Origin: Bradyrhizobium niftali
GTDB taxonomy: Bacteria; Pseudomonadota; Alphaproteobacteria; Rhizobiales; Xanthobacteraceae
Assembly (NCBI RefSeq): GCF_004571025.1
Contig: NZ_SPQT01000039.1
Span: forward strand, 1 to 64,000
Direction of reading: 5' to 3'
Length of the DNA: 64,000 nt
Every line of letters begins with the position of its first letter. The first letter of the stretch is position 1. The position numbers and the translations under genes are program-made. This document shows, piece after piece, positions 1 to 8,171 of the stretch. The notes under the pieces were generated by a model, which was not told the DNA's origin, did not search any database, and saw only the letters and a list, made by a program, of their open reading frames with translations.

Positions 1-232
1 GCACCCGGTTCAGATAGCCATAAATGTAGAGCTTCAGGAGAACCGAGGGGTGATACGACGGCCGTCCCGTTGCGGCCGGCTCCGCTCCCTCAAAGCCCAT
101 CTCAGCCAAATCAAGCGCATCGACAAACACGTCGATCACTCGAACAGGGTTGCTCTCGTCAATGAAATCATCGAGGCATTCGGGCAATAATGTCCATTGC
201 CCACGATCGGCCTGCTCAACGAAGCGCCTCAT
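1..232 (-). CDS. IS1182-type transposase, N-terminal part (cut by window edge)
   Basis: The minus strand reads MRRFVEQADRGQWTLLPECL and continues open to the window edge through a stretch ending in SVLLKLYIYGYLNRV. This is the DUF772-type N-terminal segment of IS1182/IS5-like DDE transposases, which cut and join the ends of an insertion sequence. Only about 77 residues are present; the catalytic DDE core lies outside the window. The start at 232 is preceded by a GGGGGAAG ribosome site. The left end of the element probably lies within 233-300, where a TTTTCACACAGCCAGGGTC stretch could be part of a terminal repeat, but the partner end is outside so this cannot be tested. Whether the copy is intact is unknown. 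Confidence 0.8.
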   Translation of the reverse strand, partial: MRRFVEQADRGQWTLLPECLDDFIDESNPVRVIDVFVDALDLAEMGFEGAEPAATGRPSYHPSVLLKLYIYGYLNRV

Positions 233-511
233 CAGCTTCCCCCGCAGAATCACCAGAGAATCATAGCAAAGCAGCAGCGTTTTCACACAGCCAGGGTCCG
301 TGGCTGACCTCGGCCCAAAGCGCGGGGATGTCCGCTTCATGCAAGTGATCGACCAAGGTCATGCTGGGTACCGAGGGCGGCCTTTGACCCGAAGCGGAAG
401 TTGCGTCTCCTCGTTGAGCCAAACGCCCCATGCGGCCGGAATGTTGCTGTCCCCGGCACCGTGAAGAAATTATAAATGGTTGTCGCGCTACAACACCGCA
501 TCTCCTGCGGG

Positions 512-1162
512 ATGCGAAAGAACATGAAGAACATCTTCGCGAAACCGGAAAACGTACTGACATTGTGCGGCCTTGCCCTTGCCGACATGGCGTTGCTCCT
601 GTCGGTGCCGCAGTATGTGCCGACGCTTCATCTCGCCAAGACGTCCTTCTGGAACGGCACGAAAATCAACCAGGTTCGCTTCGGGTCTTATCCCGATGTG
701 GGTTTGGCAGAATTGGCGAGAGCCGAAGCCGCCAGGCACGCAGGGACGTGGGATGCCTGGGCCTTTGCCTGCATCGCTCTCCAACCAAATGACAAAGAAA
801 AGCCTGTCCTTCTCGTGGATGCGGGAGAAGCGCCGGTCGCGAACAGCGTTCGTATCATCCAGGAGCTTCGCCTGCCCAATGATGGCTTCGGCTTGTACGG
901 CAGACCACGGTTCAGCTTGAATGTCGACGGCCAAGCCTTGCCACTGGATGAAGTGGAGACCCCGCGTTGGCATGCCTTTCTCCACAAGGGGATCAGCAAG
1001 CTGAAGGCCGCCGCCGACAATTGGGAACGATGGAGCATCCCGTCATCCGATGAAACGGCGTTGCTTACCCGAGATGACGCCAAGGGCCGGATATGGTTCA
1101 CCGCACACATTTCGACTGACGCCGCTCAGGTCCGCTTTCTCTCAAAGGCGCAGATCGTCTGA
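512..1162 (+). CDS. hypothetical protein, no recognised family
   Basis: This is an open frame of about 216 residues with ordinary protein composition and no domain I recognise. There is one moderately hydrophobic stretch near the N terminus (LTLCGLALADMALLLSV) that is interrupted by Asp, so it is a poor signal peptide. The C-terminal half is rich in Trp and charged residues. The frame is open from 476; I chose the ATG at 512, but the ATG at 524 is equally possible and none has a strong SD. It stands alone beside an insertion sequence end and is followed by a dispersed intergenic repeat, so it may be accessory DNA. No function is proposed. Confidence 0.5.
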   Translation: MRKNMKNIFAKPENVLTLCGLALADMALLLSVPQYVPTLHLAKTSFWNGTKINQVRFGSYPDVGLAELARAEAARHAGTWDAWAFACIALQPNDKEKPVLLVDAGEAPVANSVRIIQELRLPNDGFGLYGRPRFSLNVDGQALPLDEVETPRWHAFLHKGISKLKAAADNWERWSIPSSDETALLTRDDAKGRIWFTAHISTDAAQVRFLSKAQIV

Positions 1163-1276
1163 TTTACCGATCGTGAGTATTTCGCCTTGTGGCCCGTTCG
1201 AGACATGCAGGTCCGATCTGACGATGTCGGCTTATCCGGCCAGACCGGAAGTCATCACATCGGGGTAAACCGACGC

Positions 1277-1298
1277 GATTGACCCGGAACGGACATTA
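1277..1298 (+). repeat. dispersed intergenic repeat, TTGACCC..CGGACATTA type
   Basis: The sequence GATTGACCCGGAACGGACAT is almost repeated at 5581-5600 (TTTTGACCCGCAACGGACAT), and a weaker version lies at 384-404 (TTTGACCCGAAGCGGAAGTT). All copies are intergenic. I know similar short intergenic repeats from Bradyrhizobium genomes, where they give rise to spurious ORF predictions; that link is from memory and not tested here. Confidence 0.45.
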
Positions 1299-1316
1299 CC
1301 AACGGCGCAATTCACT

Positions 1317-2762
1317 TCAATGGCGCAGATAGCGCCAGCCGACGACGACACCGCTCACAGAGACGATGGCGCCAAGGATCGACAGCAGCCAAACCACGAT
1401 GTCCCAGGCCGGGCGATACGTCAGCAGAAACCGGAAATCGAAACTGTGCAGCGCGTTGAACAGCCAGCGATAGGTGCGACGGCTGCCGTCCACGCGGCCG
1501 ATGATGTCGCCCGTAACAGGGCTGATGTGAAACCACGTTCTCGCATCATCGTCGAACATCGCCCGCAAGACCGGCAATTCGCGGTCGTGATGATGCGCAT
1601 ACCAATAGGCATCGTACTCCCTGAGGATGCGTTGCCCCGCAAGACGTGCTCGCGGCAACAGTTTCGTTGCTGCGGTCCACACACGATCCTGCGGGAGTGT
1701 CATAACCTCGCCCGACATCACATCGAGCGGCCGCTGCGCGCCATCACGCGATGCGGCGATCATCATCGGATTGCCATCGAGCCAGACAAAGCGCGCTTCG
1801 ACCACGGCGGATTGCGGCGCCGGCAACTTCGTTGCGATCGTCGGCGCATCGTGGCCGGCATAGCGTTGCAGCACCTCGCCCGTCGTGTTGCGGTTCGCAA
1901 AATATCCGCCGGGGTTTAGCGAAAGCCAGCCAGAGAACGTCCAGGTCAGCACGAAGACGCCCGCAATCAGGCCGGTGACATGGTGCCACGCCATCCAGCC
2001 ACGATAGGGCGTGATCTTGCCGCTCGCATACCGCCGCCTCAGCCGTACGCGCAGGATGCCGATCCAGATGCCAGTGGCGCCGACGATGAGGCAGATTCCA
2101 GAGATCCAAAGCACGACCAGCCGCCACAATGGCCCATCCTTGCGCAACACGGTCGGATAGATCCAGTGTGGAATCGAGCCGAGCCAGTTCCAGACGCGCT
2201 CGGTGTGGTTGGTATCGAGCACAATCTCGCCGGAGCGCGAGGAGACATAGAGCTTGGTGCCGGCATCGTCGCCGAGCGCAATCAAGTAGAGCGGTCGCAG
2301 CGGATCATAACGGGCAGTTACGCTCCATTGGTCTCGGTCGATGATCGCTTCGAGCCGCGGTGATTTGCTCGCGGGATGATGTTGCACGACGTCGAGCGCC
2401 TGCTGTTCGGAAATGCCAGTGATGACGTGGCCATCGGCTGCAGAGATCGTCTGCCGTTTGCTGTCCCAGCCCGTCATCCGATACACCGGCTCGTCGGCCA
2501 GCATGGAAAGCCGGAGATCGCGCGGATAGCGGGTGGCGCCTGCCATCTTCATCGCGTCGTCCGGCGACAGCGTCACCTTCTCCCATTGAATGTCGGGAAG
2601 CGCTGCCAGTCTTTCCTTGTCTGAAAGGCTGGGAAAGGCGACGTACATCATCACCACGCCGGAAATGAACCACATGGCGAAAAACAGGCAGGTAGTGATG
2701 CCGATCCACCGGTGCCCGATATACAGCCACCGCCGGAGCGTTCGTTTCAGGGCGCGTGCCAC
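1317..2762 (-). CDS. PepSY-associated TM protein (FegB/PiuB-like), partner of TonB receptor
   Basis: A 481-residue inner-membrane protein of the PepSY/PepSY-TM family found next to TonB-dependent siderophore receptors; the best known example is FegB, beside the ferrichrome receptor FegA in Bradyrhizobium. The family is thought to act on iron-siderophore complexes after outer-membrane uptake. The first hydrophobic helix begins WIGITTCLFFAMWFISG (about residues 16-40). Others follow near 205-230 and 255-275, with a final one near 455-478. The GTG start at 2762 begins two bases after the stop of the upstream receptor gene, so the two are clearly co-transcribed. The open frame extends to 2906, but that part lies inside the receptor gene and is a shadow. 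Confidence 0.88.
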   Translation of the reverse strand: MARALKRTLRRWLYIGHRWIGITTCLFFAMWFISGVVMMYVAFPSLSDKERLAALPDIQWEKVTLSPDDAMKMAGATRYPRDLRLSMLADEPVYRMTGWDSKRQTISAADGHVITGISEQQALDVVQHHPASKSPRLEAIIDRDQWSVTARYDPLRPLYLIALGDDAGTKLYVSSRSGEIVLDTNHTERVWNWLGSIPHWIYPTVLRKDGPLWRLVVLWISGICLIVGATGIWIGILRVRLRRRYASGKITPYRGWMAWHHVTGLIAGVFVLTWTFSGWLSLNPGGYFANRNTTGEVLQRYAGHDAPTIATKLPAPQSAVVEARFVWLDGNPMMIAASRDGAQRPLDVMSGEVMTLPQDRVWTAATKLLPRARLAGQRILREYDAYWYAHHHDRELPVLRAMFDDDARTWFHISPVTGDIIGRVDGSRRTYRWLFNALHSFDFRFLLTYRPAWDIVVWLLSILGAIVSVSGVVVGWRYLRH

Positions 2763-2764
2763 GC

Positions 2765-5038
2765 TCAGAACTTCACGTTGACTGCGAGCTGAGCCGTGCG
2801 GGGCATGCCGAGCAGCCACTGTGTGGTGCCGCCCGAAGTCGTGTACACCTCGTCGAACAGATTGTAGACGCGGAACGACACGGTGGTGTTGAGATCGGGC
2901 TTCCACTGCACACCGGCATTGACGATGCTATAGGCCGGGCGCGTCATCGTGTTGGCATTGTCCGCGTAGGTCTTGCCGACGATCTGCACGCCCGCATTGG
3001 CCGACCAGTTCGGCGCAAAGGCCCAGGTCGCCCAGATGTTGGAGACGGTCTGCGGTACGTTGACCGGCACGTTGCCGGCATAGTTCACGGCCACGCCACC
3101 AACCGATTGCACGAAGTCGTCATACTTCGCGCGCAGGAAGGCGGTGTTTGCATCTATTCGCCAGCCATAGTCGAGTAGGAATCCGACTGATGCTTCGATC
3201 CCACGCGATGATTGCTGGCCGACCTGGACGGTGAGCGAAGGAATGTTGGGATCGCGTGCCAGCAGGTTGTTCTTTACGATCTCGTAGCCGGCCAGTGTCC
3301 ATTCACCCCGGCCGCCCCAGAACGATTGCTTGACGCCGATCTCGATCTGTTTGCCTGTGGCCAGATCGAAGTTCTTGTTTGCGGAGGACAGCGAGATGAG
3401 CCCTCCGACAGGGTCGACGGCCGTTGCATACTGGCCATAGAATGCGAGGTCCTTCATCGGTGTATAGACCGCACCGGCGCGCCAGGTTGTCGAGGAGAAC
3501 GACTTCTCGAAGCTGTTGGCGGGCGTGACATGGTCGGTGCGCGTGATGGTCGGGTCATCCTGGCGGATACCGGCAATCAAGGATAGTTGCTCGGTCACCG
3601 ACAGCCGGTTTTCGGCAAACAGCGCATACTGGTTGGTTACGCTGCCGTAACTGGGAATCGTGGCGTTCGGGCTGCTGAACAAGCCTGGAACGAAGTTGAA
3701 CGGGTTGACGGACGATGAGCCGCCGTAAGGCGAATTGTTGGTGTGGGTGAAATTGATGCTGTTGACGTCGAAGCCCGCCACGAACTCATTGGCCATGCCA
3801 AGGACGTGCCCGCGGAATTTCGCATCCAAGCGATTGCCGACTTGCTGCTGATCGTGAAAAATCTCGATGTAGCTGCTTCGATTGATCAGGCCGGTGGCGG
3901 GATTGTAGGCGTAGCTCTCGACGTCCTTCCAGTGCCTCTTGGAGTTCAGGTAGTAGAGCGTGTTCTGGATCGAGATGCCATCGGCAACCTGCCATTCGGT
4001 CTTCACCTGGTTCCAGCTATCCTGGTATCGGATGTGACTGTCGCTGACATTGTAGTTCTTGAACCGGAGAGATTCATTAAGCATGCCGTTGATCAACGGC
4101 GTTCCGAAGTACCGCGATGGGTTGCGGTCACCGTAGTCCGTGGACAGCGTCCAGGTGACGTCTTCGTTCTGCCTGATCTGGACCACGGCATGAAGCGCGA
4201 CATTCGAGGTGTCGTCACGATCAACCCATCCGTCCGATATGTTGCCGGTGGCGGTGATCCGATAGGCCACGTCCTTGCTAACCGGGCCGCCGCTATCCAC
4301 GGCAATTCGCCTCGTCATGTTGCTGTCCAGCGAGACTTCTGCCTGGTTGCGAGCGACCCACGACGGCAGTTTCGAAACGATGTTGATGGCGCCGCCGACC
4401 GCACCGGCGCCATACATCACCGACGCAGGGCCGCGCAGCACTTCGATGCGCTCAGTCGACCACGTGTCGAACGGAAAGGTCACCGTCCCGGCACCGATGT
4501 AGAGCTGGGTGCCGTCGTACAGCGTCATGACGGAGCCAAGGCCCGTGAAGCCGCGGGTATTGAACGAGACGCCGCCATTGCCGGGGGCCGGGCTCGCTGT
4601 GAAACCGGTCGCGTTTTGCGTCACCGCGTCCAGGATGTTCTGCTGGCCGCGCTCGGCGATGGTCTCGGCTGATATCACCTCCACGCTGGCCGGCGTCTGC
4701 AGTCGCGTGAGGCCGAGGCGGCTGCCGGCCGTGCTCGCACCGGTGAGGTTGAGCGTCGGTGCGGCGAACGCCGGACCCGTCGGGTTCACAGTCGGAGCAC
4801 GCGAGTCGCCAGTTACACTTCGTTGCTGGCGTGAGCGCGCGGAGCGCATTGCATCGCTGCGTCGGGTGCTGCGGGCATTCGGCTGCCTCACTAGCGGCTG
4901 CACCACCACAGGGTCGAGCGTCTGGCCCGGCCTTTCGGACTGCGCCCAGCCGTCGGTCGACAGCACAAGGCAGGAGAATGCAACTGAACGGAGCAACGCG
5001 CAGCGCTGCCGTGGCGCGGAAATTTTACGGGAGGTCAT
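2765..5038 (-). CDS. TonB-dependent outer-membrane receptor (siderophore-receptor type)
   Basis: A 757-residue outer-membrane active transporter. A signal peptide (about residues 1-33, ending DGWAQ) is followed by a TonB-box-like LDPVVVQPL at 41-49, a plug domain that includes RIEVLRGPASVMYGAGAVGG, and a long beta-barrel ending with an aromatic residue (AVNVKF). There is no N-terminal signalling (STN) domain. The ATG at 5038 gives the best signal peptide; an in-frame GTG at 5071 is less likely. It is followed immediately by a PepSY protein, the FegA-FegB arrangement, which would suggest iron-siderophore uptake. However, a cobalamin riboswitch lies upstream, so corrinoid or cobalt-linked uptake is an equally serious option. 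The substrate cannot be read from sequence. Confidence 0.92.
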   Translation of the reverse strand: MTSRKISAPRQRCALLRSVAFSCLVLSTDGWAQSERPGQTLDPVVVQPLVRQPNARSTRRSDAMRSARSRQQRSVTGDSRAPTVNPTGPAFAAPTLNLTGASTAGSRLGLTRLQTPASVEVISAETIAERGQQNILDAVTQNATGFTASPAPGNGGVSFNTRGFTGLGSVMTLYDGTQLYIGAGTVTFPFDTWSTERIEVLRGPASVMYGAGAVGGAINIVSKLPSWVARNQAEVSLDSNMTRRIAVDSGGPVSKDVAYRITATGNISDGWVDRDDTSNVALHAVVQIRQNEDVTWTLSTDYGDRNPSRYFGTPLINGMLNESLRFKNYNVSDSHIRYQDSWNQVKTEWQVADGISIQNTLYYLNSKRHWKDVESYAYNPATGLINRSSYIEIFHDQQQVGNRLDAKFRGHVLGMANEFVAGFDVNSINFTHTNNSPYGGSSSVNPFNFVPGLFSSPNATIPSYGSVTNQYALFAENRLSVTEQLSLIAGIRQDDPTITRTDHVTPANSFEKSFSSTTWRAGAVYTPMKDLAFYGQYATAVDPVGGLISLSSANKNFDLATGKQIEIGVKQSFWGGRGEWTLAGYEIVKNNLLARDPNIPSLTVQVGQQSSRGIEASVGFLLDYGWRIDANTAFLRAKYDDFVQSVGGVAVNYAGNVPVNVPQTVSNIWATWAFAPNWSANAGVQIVGKTYADNANTMTRPAYSIVNAGVQWKPDLNTTVSFRVYNLFDEVYTTSGGTTQWLLGMPRTAQLAVNVKF

Positions 5039-5092
5039 CAATAGTCTCGCGATAACGTGGCACGTCACCACGAACGCAGTTTGGCCGCTGCC

Positions 5093-5119
5093 TCAAGAGG
5101 AAGACAGCTCAACACTCAT
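5093..5119 (-). CDS. possible 8-residue leader peptide between riboswitch and receptor
   Basis: The minus strand carries ATG...TGA encoding MSVELSSS, preceded by a GGGCGGGG stretch about 6 nt before the ATG. It lies just after the riboswitch and 55 bases before the receptor ATG, which itself has a weak SD. Ribosome loading on this ORF could be what the riboswitch controls. It is very short and could be chance. Confidence 0.25.
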   Translation of the reverse strand: MSVELSSS

Positions 5120-5154
5120 CAGGACACCCCGCCCAATGTGCTCGCGTGTGACCA

Positions 5155-5340
5155 CGACTGACGGCAGGTCTCCTGGCTCGCGGGTCGCTGCCTGTCGCCG
5201 CCTTCCCAAGCCCGCAGGCCCAGTGGCTTTTGACGAAGGCTCGCCGCTTACAGTTGCGGGGGCAGCCACGGCGTTGGGGGACCCCCGCACCGTATTCCCT
5301 ATTGATCTCCCGAAAGAGAACCGTCGTAGGCACCCTAATT
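5155..5340 (-). ncRNA. cobalamin (AdoCbl) riboswitch
   Basis: Read on the minus strand, the segment shows the conserved elements of the cobalamin aptamer in order: GGTGCC at 5334-5329, GGGAA-TACGGTG, the core GCCCCCGCAACTGTAAGC at 5263-5246, GCCACTG, GGGAAGGC, and the B12-box-like GCGAGCCAGGAGACCTGCC ending at about 5162. Order and spacing fit the Rfam cobalamin family. It lies 120 bases upstream of the TonB receptor ATG on the same strand, so high cobalamin should repress the receptor and PepSY genes. No U-rich terminator follows, so control of translation initiation is more likely than attenuation. Confidence 0.92.
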
Positions 5341-5685
5341 TTATTTGCAAAGGACTGTCAACTGACCATCGGGCTGCGGCGGAAAGCAGCGCGCTGTCCC
5401 GATCGCCCGACCGAGCGCGGATTGCCAAAGTCCTTGCGAGCTGGCGACCACCCGGGGCGGCCTTTCGTCTGTCTCGGGCCAAGTCAGGTTGTGGCCCAAA
5501 CACGCAGTGCAGACGAAACGCCAATTTGTCGGCTCATAGGGGTAGACCGGAAGCAGACGGCGTGCCGCCTGAACGGCGCATTTTGACCCGCAACGGACAT
5601 TAATGGCTTGACCCAATGCAGATCCATTGGGTTGATAGGATTTGCTTTCAGGTACGATGGGTGGGCGTAAGCGCGAGGCGCACGG
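5335..5685. other. intergenic region between riboswitch and methyltransferase gene
   Basis: No convincing gene. Several antisense frames stay open here but read like repeat-derived translation. A dispersed repeat of the TTGACCC..CGGACATTA type is at 5581-5602. An inverted repeat, CCCAATGCAGATCCATTGGG, spans 5614-5633. The promoter of the riboswitch transcript should lie just beyond 5340; I see no clear -10/-35. Confidence 0.6.
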
Positions 5686-6540
5686 ATGGAGTTGCCCGCT
5701 ACACTGAACCTCATTGACTTGACGGTGGGCGCACATCTCGAGCTCACAAAACCCGGGCGACTGCGCCTCGACCGGCTGAGAAAGCCTGGCAGGGGCGTGA
5801 CGGCACTGGTTTATGCAGCGACGCTCCTTGTGGCGTTTGCTACAGCTTGCGCATATGCCGCTGACATAGGTTATCTGGCTCCCCCCGGAGTTGCTGCAAA
5901 CGAGTTTCCCTCACCACAGCGCCCTGTTGCACGGATTGTCAGCTCACGCCGCTCCGCCGAAGAGCGCCGCGACGCTCTCGATGAGGCCGGCCAGATCGCA
6001 CGCGTTCTTGAACTGAAACCTGGCATGACAGTCGGCGACATTGGTGCAGGCAGTGGCTACCACACGGTCAGACTCTCGTACCTCGTCGGACCCGCCGGCT
6101 CTGTCGTTGCCCAGGACGTCACGCGGGATTACCTCATAGAGCTCGCCAGGCGAACAGAACTTCTGAAGTTGCCGAACGTGCAATTCGCGCTCGGAGAACC
6201 ACACGACCCGCGTCTGCCCGCTTCCTCGCTGGACGCCGCAATCCTTGTGCACATGTATCACGAGATAGCTCAACCCTATGCCTTCCTCTACAATCTCGCG
6301 CCCGCCTTGAAGCAGGGTGCACGGGTCGGAATTGTCGACCTCGAGCTTCCGACGTCGAAGCATGGCACGCCAATCGAGCTCCTGCGCTGCGAATTGACCG
6401 CCGTCGGCTATCGCGAGGTCGCCACACATAAGCTCGCAGGGGATGGAGGGTACCTGGCCGTATTCTCTCCGCCGGAGGTAGCGGGTCGAAAATCTCCCCG
6501 CGACATCGTTGCTTGCAGGGATCCTGCCGGCACGCGCTGA
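5686..6540 (+). CDS. exported class I SAM-dependent methyltransferase
   Basis: A methyltransferase fold whose SAM-binding motif I reads VGDIGAGSGYHT at residues 116-127, followed by VVAQDVTRDYL (motif II region) and an HMYHEI segment typical of predicted exported methyltransferases in proteobacteria. A hydrophobic stretch at residues 38-58 (VTALVYAATLLVAFATACAYA) is a good signal peptide if translation starts at the GTG at 5797, which has an AGGGGC SD-like stretch; the longer ATG start at 5686 is the alternative. It is a single gene, with another single gene 120 bp downstream. The substrate is unknown. SAM is cytoplasmic, so an exported methyltransferase is puzzling. Confidence 0.82.
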   Translation: MELPATLNLIDLTVGAHLELTKPGRLRLDRLRKPGRGVTALVYAATLLVAFATACAYAADIGYLAPPGVAANEFPSPQRPVARIVSSRRSAEERRDALDEAGQIARVLELKPGMTVGDIGAGSGYHTVRLSYLVGPAGSVVAQDVTRDYLIELARRTELLKLPNVQFALGEPHDPRLPASSLDAAILVHMYHEIAQPYAFLYNLAPALKQGARVGIVDLELPTSKHGTPIELLRCELTAVGYREVATHKLAGDGGYLAVFSPPEVAGRKSPRDIVACRDPAGTR

Positions 6541-6658
6541 CACCACGCCCGCCGCCCGTCTCGGAAGCGATACGCGAACATGTCCGAGCGCCCGACCGGC
6601 GCGATCGACCCAAAACGCCCGTTGACCCAAGACCCGCCCATCCTGTCTACTCAACTGA

Positions 6659-7336
6659 GTGGTGGCAACATGTAAGACAATGCTGACGCAAATTTACGAA
6701 GTCGCGACACCTGCGGAAGCCGAGGCGATATCTGCAATCGGCGTGGATCATGTCGGCGTGCTCGTCGGCGATGGAGCCTTCCCCCGGGAGCTTCCGATTC
6801 AGAAGGCGTTGGCGGTCATGAAGATGATGCGGGCGCCGTCCGTTCTTTCCGCGTTGTTCCTTTCGGCGGATGTCGCTCTTATCGAACGGATGGCGAGAGA
6901 GCTTGATCCGCCCATTGTTCATCTTGGCGCATCAAGCGAGTTGCTTACGCCTGATCTTGTCGTGGCGCTGCGAAAGTCCCTGCCGAAGACCAAATTCATG
7001 CGCAGCGTACCTGTCACGGGACCCGAGGCAGTAGGTGTGGCGCAAGCATATGATGGGGTTGTCGATTGGATCCTGCTCGACAGTCATCGCACGGGTGACG
7101 TGCAAATCGGCGCGCAGGGCGTGACGCACGACTGGAGCATCAGTCGGACGATAGTGGAGAGTGTTCGCACCCCGGTCATACTTGCTGGTGGCCTCGGACC
7201 GGACAATGTCAAAGAAGCTATTCGGTCGGTGCGACCTGCCGGCGTTGATTCGAAAACAAGAACGGATCGAGAGGGCACTCACTCAAAGGACCTCGGCAAG
7301 GTAGAGGCCTTCTATCGCGCTGCGACGAGCGGTTAG
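6659..7336 (+). CDS. TrpF-like (phosphoribosylanthranilate isomerase family) protein
   Basis: A TIM-barrel protein resembling TrpF: GVDHVGVLVGDG near the N terminus, WILLDSH in the middle with the conserved Asp, and TPVILAGGLGPDNVKEAI plus PAGVDSKTRTDREGTHSKD near the C terminus, which are phosphate-binding-like segments. The usual TrpF N-terminal K-[IV]-C-G motif with the catalytic Cys is not present; the matching position reads TQIYEVA. It stands alone, not in a trp operon. It is therefore probably a TrpF-superfamily enzyme of other specificity. GTG starts at 6659/6662 or ATG at 6680 are possible; the ATG fits family length best. Confidence 0.72.
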   Translation: MVATCKTMLTQIYEVATPAEAEAISAIGVDHVGVLVGDGAFPRELPIQKALAVMKMMRAPSVLSALFLSADVALIERMARELDPPIVHLGASSELLTPDLVVALRKSLPKTKFMRSVPVTGPEAVGVAQAYDGVVDWILLDSHRTGDVQIGAQGVTHDWSISRTIVESVRTPVILAGGLGPDNVKEAIRSVRPAGVDSKTRTDREGTHSKDLGKVEAFYRAATSG

Positions 7337-7548
7337 ATCGCACTTCTCTTCCTGGCCCATCGCGTCGGCGAGCGCAACGCAGTGGCTTGTCCGGGGTCCG
7401 GCGCGAACCGGAGGTCGCCGGCTAAGGGTAAACCGACGCGGCGGCCCCCAAGCCGGCTATTCTCGAACTGTTCAGTTTCCGTCAGGTGCTCCGCGCGGAA
7501 AGCCGACGACGCCCGTCAGGGACCTCCATCTCCCGCCCCCGCACGGCC

Positions 7549-7965
7549 TCACGACGTCTTCTGCTTCGCCTCCACGTATCGTGCGAAGCTGTCGAGGATC
7601 GCCTGCCAGCCGCCTTGCTGCTGCTCGACCGAGTGTGTCGGCTCGCTGTCGAAGACGACGCGGACGACAATGCCATTCGGGCCGGGCGCGAACTCGACCT
7701 CGGCCTTTCGATCGCCAAATGCGTATTCGATCCGCTTGTGCTCAACGAGCTTCGTGTAGGTGCCGGCGAAGTCAAAGCCCATGCTGCCGTCCTTGGCCTC
7801 CATGCGAGACGAGAAGAGGCCGCCTTCGCGCAGGTCGACCGTAGCCTTGGTCGTATGCCAGTCGTCGGACGCGGCGTTCCACTTCACGATGTCGGCAGGC
7901 GTCGTATAAGCGCGCCAGACCCGATCGATGGGGGCTGCTACGGTGGTTTCGACGCTGATCCTCAT
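7549..7965 (-). CDS. SRPBCC / AHSA1-domain protein
   Basis: A 138-residue START-like protein of the AHSA1 group. It opens with MRISVETTVAAPIDRVWRAY, the typical first strand and helix, and contains WNAASDDWHTT and FAGTYTKLVEHKRIEYAFGD, ending in a long amphipathic helix (GGWQAILDSFARYVEAKQ). Members bind hydrophobic ligands or act with ArsR-type repressors; no ligand can be inferred. The ATG at 7965 lies 8 nt after AGGAG, while the in-frame ATG at 7971 is too close to it. No operon partners. Confidence 0.87.
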   Translation of the reverse strand: MRISVETTVAAPIDRVWRAYTTPADIVKWNAASDDWHTTKATVDLREGGLFSSRMEAKDGSMGFDFAGTYTKLVEHKRIEYAFGDRKAEVEFAPGPNGIVVRVVFDSEPTHSVEQQQGGWQAILDSFARYVEAKQKTS

Positions 7966-8171
7966 GAACATTGCTCCTGTTTCTATTTTCACGGCTCAAG
8001 GTGACGGCATCACCGACGTGTGCGGGGTCCATCCACGGCACTTCCGAGATGTGTCCGCCCAAGGACGATCGAGACCGGTCCATGCCGACATGGTCGAGCC
8101 GTCAATGTCTCAAAAATGCGATAGCGGGCAACCAGGTGCGCCGTGATGAGGTTCAAAGCCCTGTCAGATCG

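Noticed and set aside
261..588. Minus-strand frames beside the transposase end
   Set aside because: Reads like repeat-derived sequence, no SD, overlaps the IS end and a dispersed repeat.
5341..5736. Minus-strand frame of 131 residues with several Cys and Trp
   Set aside because: Lies in repeat-containing intergenic DNA next to the riboswitch; resembles spurious proteins predicted from Bradyrhizobium repeats.
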